A DNA stretch of 64,000 bases from Collimonas antrihumi (GCF_018304965.1 NZ_JAGQED010000001.1:248001-312000); one strand, 5' to 3'. Shown: positions 42,978 to 52,095, numbered from the stretch's first letter. The notes: generated by a model not told the origin, from the sequence alone. Translations and numbers: made by a program.

Positions 42978-44054
42978 ATGCTTTATCGTGAGGCCGGACA
43001 GTTTAAAACCTCGTACATCGCGGATAGCCAGATATTCCCGATTCGGCAGGACCGCATCGGCATGGCCATCTTGCTGGCCGTTGCATTTGTCGGCATCCCC
43101 ATGATCGGCAGCGAGTACTGGTTTTCCGCCATCCTGATCCCATTCCTGGTGTTTGCGTTGGCGGCGCTGGGCTTGAACATATTGACCGGTTACGCCGGCC
43201 AGCTATCGCTGGGCTCTGCCGCGTTCATGGCGGTGGGTGCCTACGCGGCTTATAACTTCCAGCTGCGGGTGGAGGGTATTCCGATCTTGTTGTCCTTCAT
43301 CCTGGCGGGTTGCTGCGCGGCTGCCGTCGGCGTCTTGTTCGGCTTGCCGTCGCTGCGTATCAAGGGCTTCTACCTGGCGGTGGCAACGCTGGCTGCGCAA
43401 TTTTTTGTGGTCTGGGCGCTGACCAAGTTCCCCTGGTTTTCCAACGAAAGTTCGTCCGGCGTGATCAGTGCGCAAAAGATCGACCTGTTCGGCATCGCCA
43501 TTAACACACCGGTAAAAAAATACCTATTCGTACTGGCGATTGTCTGCGTGATGGCGCTGCTGGCGAAGAACCTGGTGCGTTCGTCCACCGGGCGCGCCTG
43601 GATGGCGGTGCGCGATATGGACGTTGCCGCGGAAGTGATCGGTATTCGTTTGATGCCGACCAAACTGCTGGCGTTTGCCGTCAGTTCCTTTTTCTGCGGT
43701 GTCGCCGGCGCCTTGTATGCCTTCTGTTACCTGGGTTCGGTGGAGCCGGATGGCTTCTCTCTGGATTTGTCTTTCCGCATCCTGTTCATGATTATCGTCG
43801 GCGGCGTCGGCAGCATCCTTGGGGCTTTTCTTGGCTCCGCCTTTATCCTGCTGCTGCCGATTTTCCTGGATAACGTATTGCCGCCGTTGGCCACCTGGCT
43901 GCATCTGCCATTTACCAATGCCACGGTGTCGCATATCCAGATGATGCTGTTTGGCGCCTTGATCATTTTTTTCCTGATTGTAGAACCGCACGGGCTGGCG
44001 CGCCTGTGGCAGATCACCAAAGAGAAACTGCGCCTGTGGCCGTTCCCGCATTGA
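42978..44054 (+). CDS. ABC transporter permease (LivM-like)
   Basis: 358 residues, about ten membrane helices, GGAG seven bases before ATG. ALGLNILTGYAGQLSLGSAA and RDMDVAAEVIGIRLMPTKLL are LivM hallmarks. VGGVGSILGAFLGSAFILLL is the late helix. Partner of the LivH-like gene. Confidence 0.95.
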   Translation: MLYREAGQFKTSYIADSQIFPIRQDRIGMAILLAVAFVGIPMIGSEYWFSAILIPFLVFALAALGLNILTGYAGQLSLGSAAFMAVGAYAAYNFQLRVEGIPILLSFILAGCCAAAVGVLFGLPSLRIKGFYLAVATLAAQFFVVWALTKFPWFSNESSSGVISAQKIDLFGIAINTPVKKYLFVLAIVCVMALLAKNLVRSSTGRAWMAVRDMDVAAEVIGIRLMPTKLLAFAVSSFFCGVAGALYAFCYLGSVEPDGFSLDLSFRILFMIIVGGVGSILGAFLGSAFILLLPIFLDNVLPPLATWLHLPFTNATVSHIQMMLFGALIIFFLIVEPHGLARLWQITKEKLRLWPFPH

Positions 44055-44121
44055 TTGGTACGAAAGGTTTTAAGTAGTCCCGAGTTCAGATTTCAGATAA
44101 CCAGCACCAGGAGACCAGATA

Positions 44122-45444
44122 ATGAAAACTATTAAACAAATCATGCTCGCTGTCGCCGCTGCAGCTTGCCTGCTGGCGCCGGCGTTGCCGGCGATGGCGC
44201 AGGCAACCGATCAATTCATTGCGATTCCCAGCTATCGGGTCGGCCCTTACGGCACCAACGGCCAGTCCTATTACGGCGGCTATATCGACTACCTGAGCTA
44301 CGTTAACCTGAAAGAAGGCGGCATCAACGGCGTCAAATTGTCGTGGGAAGAATGCGAAACCGAATACAACAACGCCAAAGGTGTCGAGTGTTACGAACGG
44401 CTGAAAGGCAAGAATCCTGTCACCAAAGGTACCGCGATCAATGCCATGGCGACCGGCATCGCGTACGCCTTGATCGACAAGACGGCGGAAGACAAGGTGC
44501 CGCTGCTGATGGTAGGTTACGGCCGGACCGACGCGGTCGACGGTTCGGTGTTTCCGTACGCTTTTCCGCTGGTGACTACCTACCAGATGCAGATTTCGGC
44601 GATCGTGAAATACCTGGCAAGTAAAAACGGCGGTTCGCTGGCGGGCAAGAAGATCGTTTTCCTGTACCACGACTCGGCCTACGGCAAGGAGCCGATAGTG
44701 GCGTTGGAAGCCGAGGCGACGTTGGGCAAGTTCAAAGTGGTGCAGATCCCGGTTGCCCATCCCGGCAACGAGCAGGGCGCGCAATGGCTGAAAATCCGCC
44801 AGGAAAATCCGGACTACGTCATCTTCTGGGGCTGGGGCGTGATGAACCAGACCGCCTTGAAAGCGGCGCAGAAGGTTGGCTTTGCACGCGACAAGATCAT
44901 CGGTTCATGGTGGGCCGGGTCTGAGGAAGACACCGTCCCGGCCGGCGATGCCGCCAAGGGCTATCTGAGCGCTACCTGGAATGTTTCCGGTAAAAACGTG
45001 CCGCTGATAGCCGATATCGAGAAAGTGGTGTACGGCGCCGGCAAGGGAAATATGCAGGACAAGGCGAAGATCGGTTCGATACTTTATAACCGGGGCGTAT
45101 CGGCGGCGCTGGCTACCGTGGAAGCGATACGGACCGCCCAAGCCAAGTACGGCAAAGGCAAGGTTATGAGCGGCGAAGACGTGCGCTGGGGCCTGGAGAA
45201 TCTGAACATCACCAACGCCCGCCTGCAGCAACTTGGCGCTACCGGCCTGCTGCCTGAAATCAAGACCTCCTGCGATAACCACGAGGGCTCGGGCAAGATC
45301 AAGGTCCAGCAATGGGATGGCAGCAAGTGGGTGCTGGTATCCGATTGGATCGAAGGCAACAAGAACCTGATCCACCCGCTGTTCAAGGCTTCCGCTGCGA
45401 AGTATGCAAAAGAAAAAGGCATCACGCCCGCCTGCATGAAGTAA
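44122..45444 (+). CDS. ABC transporter substrate-binding protein (LivK/Peripla_BP_6 type)
   Basis: 440 residues, AGGAG ribosome site. Signal peptide ends about residue 27 (LLAPALPAMAQA). The mature protein starts TDQFIAIPSYRVGPYGTNG and has GYIDYLSYVNLKEGGINGVK, with a pair of cysteines (WEECETEYNNAKGVECYERL) seen in the group that binds hydrophobic or aromatic acids rather than amino acids. Captures the substrate for the Liv-type importer. Confidence 0.93.
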   Translation: MKTIKQIMLAVAAAACLLAPALPAMAQATDQFIAIPSYRVGPYGTNGQSYYGGYIDYLSYVNLKEGGINGVKLSWEECETEYNNAKGVECYERLKGKNPVTKGTAINAMATGIAYALIDKTAEDKVPLLMVGYGRTDAVDGSVFPYAFPLVTTYQMQISAIVKYLASKNGGSLAGKKIVFLYHDSAYGKEPIVALEAEATLGKFKVVQIPVAHPGNEQGAQWLKIRQENPDYVIFWGWGVMNQTALKAAQKVGFARDKIIGSWWAGSEEDTVPAGDAAKGYLSATWNVSGKNVPLIADIEKVVYGAGKGNMQDKAKIGSILYNRGVSAALATVEAIRTAQAKYGKGKVMSGEDVRWGLENLNITNARLQQLGATGLLPEIKTSCDNHEGSGKIKVQQWDGSKWVLVSDWIEGNKNLIHPLFKASAAKYAKEKGITPACMK

Positions 45445-45453
45445 ATAGCGTCA

Positions 45454-45482
45454 GCGTCGGCGCTCAATTCAGGCGCCGACGC
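45454..45482 (+). promoter_or_regulatory. Perfect 10-bp hairpin between binding-protein gene and livF-like gene
   Basis: GCGTCGGCGC (45454-45463) and GCGCCGACGC (45473-45482), 9-base loop, then GTCTTTC. Likely an mRNA-stabilising or partially terminating element that raises binding-protein expression relative to the distal genes. Confidence 0.6.
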
Positions 45483-45509
45483 GTCTTTCATTGCATAGCT
45501 GAGGGAAGC

Positions 45510-46313
45510 ATGGGTACAGCACTCAACATCAATAATATCGAAGTGATCTACGACCACGTCATCCTGGTGCTGAAAGGCGTGTCGCTGGCGGTGCCGCAAG
45601 GGAAAATCGTCGCTTTGCTGGGTGCCAATGGCGCCGGCAAAAGCACGACGTTGAAAGCGATTTCCAATCTGCTGTCGGCAGAACGTGGCGATGTCACCAA
45701 AGGCAGCATCGAATACAACGGCGAGCGGGTCGACCGCCTGACTCCGAACGACCTGGTCAAGCGCGGCGTGATCCAGGTGATGGAAGGGCGCCATTGCTTC
45801 GGCCATCTGACGGTGGAAGAAAATCTCCTGACCGGTGCATACACTCGCAACATCAGTAATGCCGAGGTCAAACAGGAGCTGGAAAAGATCTACGACTATT
45901 TCCCGCGTCTGAAGGTGCGGCGCAAATCGCAATCCGGTTACACCTCTGGCGGCGAACAGCAGATGACGGCGATCGGGCGGGCGATGATGGCTAAGCCGTC
46001 GATGATCTTGCTGGACGAGCCTTCGATGGGCCTGGCGCCGCAGGTGGTTGAGGAAATTTTTGAGATCGTCAAGGACTTGAACCGCAGGGAAAACGTGTCC
46101 TTCCTGCTGGCCGAACAAAACACCATGGTGGCGTTGCGTTATGCCGATTTCGGCTACATCCTGGAAAACGGCCGGGTGGTGATGGAAGGCGCCGCCGACG
46201 AGCTGGCCAGCAACGAAGACGTGAAAGAGTTCTATCTGGGCGTATCGGCCGCAGGGCGCAAGAATTTCCGTGACATGAAATTTTATCGTCGCCGCAAACG
46301 CTGGCTGGCCTGA
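45510..46313 (+). CDS. ABC transporter ATPase (LivF-like)
   Basis: 267 residues from ATG 45510, AGGGA nearby. Walker A LLGANGAGKSTTLKAI, signature TSGGEQQMTAIGRAM, Walker B MILLDEPSMGLAP. The C-terminal tail KNFRDMKFYRRRKRWLA is longer and more basic than E. coli LivF, as in related ligase-linked cassettes. Sits after the hairpin at 45454. Confidence 0.94.
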   Translation: MGTALNINNIEVIYDHVILVLKGVSLAVPQGKIVALLGANGAGKSTTLKAISNLLSAERGDVTKGSIEYNGERVDRLTPNDLVKRGVIQVMEGRHCFGHLTVEENLLTGAYTRNISNAEVKQELEKIYDYFPRLKVRRKSQSGYTSGGEQQMTAIGRAMMAKPSMILLDEPSMGLAPQVVEEIFEIVKDLNRRENVSFLLAEQNTMVALRYADFGYILENGRVVMEGAADELASNEDVKEFYLGVSAAGRKNFRDMKFYRRRKRWLA

Positions 46314-46339
46314 CCTTTTCCTTTTTCCGATCACTATCC

Positions 46340-47632
46340 ATGTCGCTTTCCGCCCACGTATACAGGCCAGCCATGTCTGACATTCTCGATCCTCTTGAGC
46401 AGCGCCAACCTCAACAACGCGAGGCGGACCTGATGGCGAGCCTGCCCCAATTGGTGGCGCGCGCTCAAGGCGCAACCGGCTGGGGGCGCATTCTGCACGG
46501 CGTATCCGCAGCCGATATCCGTGATCGCCACGCGTTGGCGCAATTGCCGATTACGCGCAAATCGGATTTGCACGATTTGCAGGCGCAAGAGCCGCCGTTC
46601 GGCGGTTTGACGACAACCCCGCACCGGCAACTGCGGCGTCTCTATGTTTCACCTGGGCCGATTTTCGATCCGGAGGGATATAGCCAGGACTGGTGGCGCT
46701 TTGCGCGGCCGATGCGGGCGTTGGGATTGCGCGCCGGCCATCTGATACAAAATTGTTTCGCCTACCATTTCACGCCAGCTGCCTTCATGGTCGAAGGTGC
46801 GGCCAGCAAGCTCGGCTGTGCCGTGATCCCGGCCGGCATAGGACAGACGGAACTGCAGGTGCAGGCGATGGCGGCATTGCGTCCGGATGCTTATGTAGGC
46901 ACACCTTCTTTCCTCAAGATCATTATCGAAAAAGCGCGCGAGATGGGCACCGATATCGGCAGCCTGCAACGCGCGCTGCTAAGCGCTGAAGCCTTGCCGC
47001 CATCGTTGCGCCAATGGTTCCACGATAACGGTGTGCCGCACGTGCTGCAATTGTATGCGTCGGCCGACATCGGCAATATCGCTTACGAGTCGCTCAGCAA
47101 CGGCCGGCTCAATCCGGGCATGATCCTGGATGAGGATCTGATCCTGGAAATCGTACGGCCCGGCACCGGCGATCCGGTGGCAGCCGGTGAAGTCGGCGAG
47201 GTGGTGCTGACTTCTTTCAATCCGGATTATCCTCTGATACGTTTCGCCACGGGTGATTTGTCGGCGGTGCTGGAGGGCGTTTCGCCATGCGGCCGCACCA
47301 ATACCCGCATCAAGGGCTGGATGGGGCGCGCCGACCAGGTGACCAAGGTGCGTGGCATGTTCGTCCATCCATCGCAATTGGCGGAGGTGCTCAAACGTCA
47401 TCCGCAGATATCGAAAGCGCGCCTGGTTGTGAGTGGCGCGATGGCGAACGACGTGATGACGTTGCATTGCGAGTTGTCCTCTGTGGCTACTGGTACAGCA
47501 ACGCACGCAGCAGAGCGGATTGCCGACAGCTTGCGCGAAGTGACTAAACTACGCGGCGAGGTTTTGTTTGTCGCGCCGGGCAGCTTGCCGAATGACGGTA
47601 AAGTCATCGAGGATGCCCGCAAATACGAGTGA
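46340..47632 (+). CDS. Phenylacetate-CoA ligase-like enzyme (PaaK family)
   Basis: 430 residues (419 from the internal ATG 46373, MSDILDP). The early conserved block is ITRKSDLHDLQAQEPPFGGL. HVLQLYASADIGNIAYES replaces the usual YGxTE-type turn with a YASADI sequence. LIRFATGDLSAVL and IKGWMGRADQVTKVRGMFVHP are typical of PaaK-type AMP-forming ligases. Second acid-CoA ligase of this operon, so the pathway may handle aromatic or related acids. Confidence 0.9.
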   Translation: MSLSAHVYRPAMSDILDPLEQRQPQQREADLMASLPQLVARAQGATGWGRILHGVSAADIRDRHALAQLPITRKSDLHDLQAQEPPFGGLTTTPHRQLRRLYVSPGPIFDPEGYSQDWWRFARPMRALGLRAGHLIQNCFAYHFTPAAFMVEGAASKLGCAVIPAGIGQTELQVQAMAALRPDAYVGTPSFLKIIIEKAREMGTDIGSLQRALLSAEALPPSLRQWFHDNGVPHVLQLYASADIGNIAYESLSNGRLNPGMILDEDLILEIVRPGTGDPVAAGEVGEVVLTSFNPDYPLIRFATGDLSAVLEGVSPCGRTNTRIKGWMGRADQVTKVRGMFVHPSQLAEVLKRHPQISKARLVVSGAMANDVMTLHCELSSVATGTATHAAERIADSLREVTKLRGEVLFVAPGSLPNDGKVIEDARKYE

Positions 47633-47644
47633 AGGAAGCGGCGC

Positions 47645-48394
47645 ATGTCGAAGCAAGTGATTGTAATTACCGGCGCTAGCCGCGGGATCGGTGCTGCCAC
47701 TGCCCATTTGGCCGCAGCGCGCGGCTACGCAGTGTGCGTCAACTATGTCCATAACCGCAGCGCCGCCGAGTCGGTGGTGGAGGCGATTCGCAAGGCTGGC
47801 GGCGAAGCGTTGGCGGTGGCCGGCGATGTTGCGGTCGAGGCTGACGTGCTGAACCTGTTTCAAACGGTAGATGCGCAACTCGGCGCGTTGACCGCCTTGG
47901 TCAACAACGCCGGCATCCTGGAGCGGCAGATGCGTGTCGATCAGATGGATGTGGCCCGTTTGCAGCGGGTGTTCGCCACCAATATCGTCGGCAGTTTCTT
48001 GTGTGCGCGTGAAGCAGTACGACGCATGTCTACCCATTTTGGCGGCCACGGCGGCACGATCGTCAATTTGTCATCGATGGCGGCCAAGCTTGGCGGTCCG
48101 GGAGAGTACGTCGATTATGCAGCATCCAAGGGGGCGATCGACGCCATGACGGTCGGCCTGGCGAAGGAAGTCGCCGATCAGGGTATCCGCGTCAATGCAG
48201 TCAGGCCCGGTGTCATCTATACCGATATTCATGCCAGCGGCGGTGAACCCGGCCGGGTGGATCGAGTGAAAGATTCGGTGCCGATGCGGCGCGGCGGCAG
48301 CGCCGAGGAAGTGGCGCGCGCGATCATGTGGCTGGTGTCGGACGAGGCATCCTATTCGACCGGTACATTTGTCGATGTCGCCGGCGGCCGTTAG
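47645..48394 (+). CDS. SDR-family oxidoreductase
   Basis: 249 residues. NAD(P) loop ITGASRGIGAATAHL, NNAG motif ALVNNAGILE, active-site Ser in IVNLSSMAAKLGG and YxxxK in EYVDYAASKGAID. Closest type is the glucose-1-dehydrogenase/FabG-like group. Last gene of the operon. Its TAG stop overlaps the facing gene's TAA stop by two bases. Confidence 0.93.
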   Translation: MSKQVIVITGASRGIGAATAHLAAARGYAVCVNYVHNRSAAESVVEAIRKAGGEALAVAGDVAVEADVLNLFQTVDAQLGALTALVNNAGILERQMRVDQMDVARLQRVFATNIVGSFLCAREAVRRMSTHFGGHGGTIVNLSSMAAKLGGPGEYVDYAASKGAIDAMTVGLAKEVADQGIRVNAVRPGVIYTDIHASGGEPGRVDRVKDSVPMRRGGSAEEVARAIMWLVSDEASYSTGTFVDVAGGR

Positions 48395-49860
48395 GCATGG
48401 AGCGGCATGATTGGAATGCGGTCGGAGGTACGTCTGCCGGTGGTCTGTTGCGCGATGCTTTTGCGGATGGCCGTTAGCCGTTTGTCGTCGCGATAGAGCA
48501 GGTTGTAACTTTCAAATGGAATCATTTTTCCATCAGCTTGGGCAAAATGAATGCAAGATTTTTTCAAGGCGCGGACATCCAAAGAATATGCATCCATAAA
48601 TTGCACAATCAAGACCCGAAACACATTGTCGTAACGCAGTGTCTGTGGTGCAGAAATCAAAGGCAGACAACACATTAATTCAGAAAGACAGTTGGCTTGC
48701 GATTCCGGGGAATGGTTGGTCGAAAACAGCTTGAATATCTGGTCTTTCATATTCTTCTTGAGCGCTTCGTCGCGCTCGAAAACTATCGTGTTGCCACTGC
48801 CTTCGACTAAAGATTGCGGATCGAGATAGCGTGTTAGCGGGACAGTTTTTTCATCGGTTTTGAGAGCATAGGCCATTGCCAGCGTATCGGGATTGCAAGG
48901 CACCGGGACGATATCTTGCAAGGTGAATACGCTGGTTTGTTCTGCGATCTTCCGTCGTATTTCTGAAACGGTCAGGCGATGCAGGCGCGGATCGTAATTT
49001 TCAACGCGGCCAGCATCTTGAATCGGCTGCAAGGTGACGCCGCGGACACACGGTTGCGTCAAGGCGAAATCTATAATGGCGCCAATCTCATCGTCATTCA
49101 AACCTTTTTTCAGCGTCACAACCAAAGTGGTGGATAAGCCGGCCGCATTCAGGTTTTTCAATGCTTGTAATCGGATACGGCTTAAATCGGCGCCGCGCAA
49201 TACCTTATGTACTTCTGCGCGCATGGAATCGAATTGCAAATACACTTCTATTCCTGGCGCATAGCTTGCGAGACGTTGCACGAACTCAGGATCTTGCGCC
49301 AACACGATGCCATTGGTGTTAACCATCACATGTTTGATGGGTCGTGCTTTGGCGGCATCCAGAATTTCCCAGAATTGCGGATGTAAAGTGGGCTCGCCGC
49401 CGGACAATTGCATGACATCAGCCTCGCCTTCATTGGCCACAACCGCATCAAGCATCTTGATGACGTCAGCCAAGGGCTTATGCTGTTCCCGATGAGTGCC
49501 GCTTTCGGCATAACAAACGGGGCAATTCAAATTGCAATTATCGGTAATCTCAACAATGGATAAGCAAGAATGCTGCATATGATCCGGGCACAGGCCGCAA
49601 TCATAAGGACAGCCGTATTCCATTTTGGTGTTAAACGTTTGCGGCATTTCAGGATGTTTGACGAACACCTCGCGACACAACCGGTAATACTCGACATCAT
49701 CGCTGACCAGCACGCGTTCGCTGCCGTGTGCAGTACACCACTTGTCCATGTAGACATGGTCATCCTTGAAGATGATCTTGGCTTCAACCGGATGCAGGCA
49801 GGTTGAACAGACCGAAGTGGTCGTGTCGTAAAAAAGGTAAGGCCGTATTTTGCGCGTCAT
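48391..49860 (-). CDS. Radical SAM enzyme of the MJ0619/Tes (tetraether synthase-like) family
   Basis: 489 residues. N-terminal cysteine-rich part (TTTSVCSTCLHPVEAKIIF, DKWCTAHGSE) and YGCPYDCGLCPDHMQHSC supply extra iron-sulfur ligands, then ITDNCNLNCPVCYAESG holds the radical SAM CxxxCxxC. Next come QLSGGEPTLHPQFW and HVMVNTNGIVLA. This order of motifs is the one in archaeal tetraether synthase (MJ0619) and its bacterial relatives, which couple unactivated lipid carbons. A C-terminal region has several more cysteines (ELMCCLPLI). Last gene of a four-gene operon, ATGA-overlapped with the Sel1 lipoprotein. In a bacterium the likely substrate would be an acyl chain or lipidated protein, which is inference. 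Confidence 0.85.
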   Translation of the reverse strand: MTRKIRPYLFYDTTTSVCSTCLHPVEAKIIFKDDHVYMDKWCTAHGSERVLVSDDVEYYRLCREVFVKHPEMPQTFNTKMEYGCPYDCGLCPDHMQHSCLSIVEITDNCNLNCPVCYAESGTHREQHKPLADVIKMLDAVVANEGEADVMQLSGGEPTLHPQFWEILDAAKARPIKHVMVNTNGIVLAQDPEFVQRLASYAPGIEVYLQFDSMRAEVHKVLRGADLSRIRLQALKNLNAAGLSTTLVVTLKKGLNDDEIGAIIDFALTQPCVRGVTLQPIQDAGRVENYDPRLHRLTVSEIRRKIAEQTSVFTLQDIVPVPCNPDTLAMAYALKTDEKTVPLTRYLDPQSLVEGSGNTIVFERDEALKKNMKDQIFKLFSTNHSPESQANCLSELMCCLPLISAPQTLRYDNVFRVLIVQFMDAYSLDVRALKKSCIHFAQADGKMIPFESYNLLYRDDKRLTAIRKSIAQQTTGRRTSDRIPIMPLHA

Positions 49861-50711
49861 CGTTGGCTCGGGTAAGGCGGTGCGGGATATTGTTGTTTTG
49901 ATTCGAGGGCAGCCTGGCGTAGCATTGCCATTTTTTCTTGCGCCGCCTGTATGTCTGCCGGAGACATGGATGCTTGCAGTTTGGTGAGGGTGTCGCTGGC
50001 CGGTAGCATCAGGAGAAAAGCTAACGCTTTAATTTTAGCGGCTGTACCAGCTTCTGTTGAGCCTAAAAATTTGTATTTAATCGTGGTGTGGAATGGATAT
50101 TTACAGTCCAGGATGCTGCGGGCAAGCCAAAGGTCGGCTTGTTGCATGTCTTGCCTGATAATTGCGCTATTAATTCCGCTATTAATTCCGTTATTAGTCC
50201 CGCTATTGCGATATATGTCGCTGACGTCAAACGCAGAAAAGCGATTGAAAAACACAGGTGAAGGACTGCAAGAGCGTGTGGACGATCGTTTTAATAATTC
50301 TATTCCGCGCGAGGGGTCTGGAGGTAATTGTTCTGCGCTGAGAGTTCTGCCGTTGTACTGTCGATTGGAACCATTGAGTAAAAGCCAGCCTAAGGCATAT
50401 TCCGCAGGACCATATTGTTTGGCTGCCGCCTGTTCAAGTAAAGAGATGCCCGTTGGGATATCTCTTTCCAGATTTGGTGAACCATTTATATATTCCAATC
50501 CAAGTTGTGTCGTGGCCTCCAGATCACCGCGGCTGGCGGCTACTTTATATCCTTCAATTTTTGTTTTCTGCATTTCTGCACTGGCCCGCTGTGCATTTTT
50601 TTGTTGCACGCTGTTGACGATGGAGGCAGTGATGCAACCCGTACCGCCAATCAAACTTAAACTCACTATCAATAACGCTGCACGTGATCGATCACTGGAA
50701 AAGAGGCGCAT
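49857..50711 (-). CDS. Sel1/TPR-like repeat lipoprotein
   Basis: 284 residues. Signal sequence with candidate lipobox SLSLIGGTGC, cysteine near residue 26. Sel1-type repeats: VAASRGDLEATTQLGLEYIN and SLLEQAAAKQYGPAEYALGW, with a third degenerate copy at IELLKRSS. The centre has a short NNGINSGINSAI tandem repeat. Probably an envelope scaffold. It overlaps the Lgt-like gene by 20 bases and the radical SAM gene by 4, so it is part of their unit. Confidence 0.82.
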   Translation of the reverse strand: MRLFSSDRSRAALLIVSLSLIGGTGCITASIVNSVQQKNAQRASAEMQKTKIEGYKVAASRGDLEATTQLGLEYINGSPNLERDIPTGISLLEQAAAKQYGPAEYALGWLLLNGSNRQYNGRTLSAEQLPPDPSRGIELLKRSSTRSCSPSPVFFNRFSAFDVSDIYRNSGTNNGINSGINSAIIRQDMQQADLWLARSILDCKYPFHTTIKYKFLGSTEAGTAAKIKALAFLLMLPASDTLTKLQASMSPADIQAAQEKMAMLRQAALESKQQYPAPPYPSQR

Positions 50712-51459
50712 TTTTTTTAAAATTCAAGAATTGCTTGATTACAAACGGGAGGTAGCACAGTAAGGCCAGTAAACACATGATCTGTATGCCGCTAAGACCG
50801 CCGGCATATTCATAGGGAACCGGTTTGATGCCATCGACCAGTAAGCGCCACAGTAAATAACCCGATAGATAAAATTTGAAAACAAGGCCCGGACTTTCGC
50901 GCCAGCGTTTTTGAAAAAACAAAATGGCGCCGCCCCAAATTAATACAAAGAGAATGTCGTACATTTGAGTAGGGTGACGAGAGATGCCGTCACCAAAGTC
51001 GACACCCCAGGGCATATGGGTGGGTACGCCATAAGTGCCGTCGTGCAGTCCTGCCAGAAAACAACCAATGCGCCCGATGGCAGTGCCCAACATCAATGGC
51101 AAGACAAAATTGTCGCCCGTTGAGCGCTGTGAGCCGATCAGTTTCTTGGCAATCTCTACGCCACACAGCCCACCCAGCAAACCACCGACGATAGATTGTC
51201 CAGACATCCAGAGATTGATGTCTAAAGAAGATGACGCCCATAACTGAGGGAACTCCATCCAGAACACTAACTTGTTCCCGATCGCTGCACCGAGTATGCA
51301 GCCGATGATGACGGCGTATTGTCCCGGCTCCAGGATGCCAGAGAGGCCTTGACGGGCACGTTGCCAGCGATATAGCTGGACGCCGGATGCGATGGCCGCC
51401 CATTCAAAAACCAGATGGATGAGATGTGCAGTCGTGCTGGAAAAGACGACTGTTTTCAT
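50692..51459 (-). CDS. Divergent Lgt-like (prolipoprotein diacylglyceryl transferase family) membrane protein
   Basis: 255 residues from ATG 51457-51459, which overlaps the upstream stop. About seven membrane helices. The family core is recognisable as GTAIGRIGCFLAGLHDGTYG and RHPTQMYDILFV. Compared with the Lgt signature (GR-G-NF-N-E), the arginine is kept but asparagine is cysteine and the N-x-E is replaced, so it is a paralogue rather than housekeeping Lgt. Lgt moves diacylglyceryl from phosphatidylglycerol to a cysteine. This copy may act on another acceptor. Sits two genes upstream of the Tes-like enzyme. Confidence 0.83.
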   Translation of the reverse strand: MKTVVFSSTTAHLIHLVFEWAAIASGVQLYRWQRARQGLSGILEPGQYAVIIGCILGAAIGNKLVFWMEFPQLWASSSLDINLWMSGQSIVGGLLGGLCGVEIAKKLIGSQRSTGDNFVLPLMLGTAIGRIGCFLAGLHDGTYGVPTHMPWGVDFGDGISRHPTQMYDILFVLIWGGAILFFQKRWRESPGLVFKFYLSGYLLWRLLVDGIKPVPYEYAGGLSGIQIMCLLALLCYLPFVIKQFLNFKKNAPLFQ

Positions 51460-51710
51460 TGTTCGGATTTGTCTTGATCTGACTTCTTTGCAAGCCGAAA
51501 CACGCTGCCATATCTGGCAATGCGATATATAACGAAGCACAGCGCGATACTGATTCCTACCCCTGCGCATCCAAGGAGCAAAATAGACAGGTCATTGCCA
51601 TTGGTTTTGAAGTGAATTCCAGAAGCAATCCCTAGCAAACCGCATAAGCCAAAGCCGACCATCAGTACTAAAAAAAACATAATACTAAGTGCTCTGAACA
51701 ATGTCTTCAT
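51456..51710 (-). CDS. Small two-helix membrane protein, first gene of the Lgt-like/Tes-like operon
   Basis: 84 residues with helices IMFFLVLMVGFGLCGLLGIA and LSILLLGCAGVGISIALCFV and a charged tail (LAKKSDQDKSEQ). Its stop overlaps the Lgt-like start (ATGA). No family recognised. Tight coupling suggests a subunit or helper of the transferase. Confidence 0.72.
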   Translation of the reverse strand: MKTLFRALSIMFFLVLMVGFGLCGLLGIASGIHFKTNGNDLSILLLGCAGVGISIALCFVIYRIARYGSVFRLAKKSDQDKSEQ

Positions 51711-52095
51711 GGGGGCCTTGCTGGAATTGAGTTTGGCAGCGAAGAGTGATTATATAGTCTGCAGTTGTTTAAAAGCAATTTTATGCATCGCTTCATAAGC
51801 AAGACATGACAAGCGTACGATTGCTCTAATCAAATATTGGACAACGGCAAACTTGTCGACTTTGTCAGTGCGCAGATCGCGTATGACTTGCAAGACTGCC
51901 CGGGCTTTTTCGGCAAAACTCCGGTTGCCCGCAAAAATTGATAAAATGTGCAATGTTAGCGAAAAGGTAATCCAGTGTTGCAAATTACGCCGCTGCAATC
52001 TGCCTGGCTCGGCAACCCCTCTGTCGGTGCGCTTCGCGGGTTATTTGTCTGCGGCAATTTTTGTGTGTGAGTAATTTATGATGGAGTTATCAAGA
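51711..52095. other. Stretch without a firmly supported gene
   Basis: 385 bases. An 82-codon minus frame (51750-51998) contains a helical, hydrophobic sequence (FAVVQYLIRAIVRLSCLAYE) but no ribosome site I trust. It may be a small gene or a remnant. The promoter of the 84-residue membrane protein operon should lie near its left end. Confidence 0.4.

Noticed and set aside
45084..46475. 463-codon minus-strand frame
   Set aside because: Antisense to livF-like and binding-protein genes, no motif.
51750..51998. 82-codon minus-strand frame
   Set aside because: Hydrophobic but unsupported by a ribosome site or coupling.
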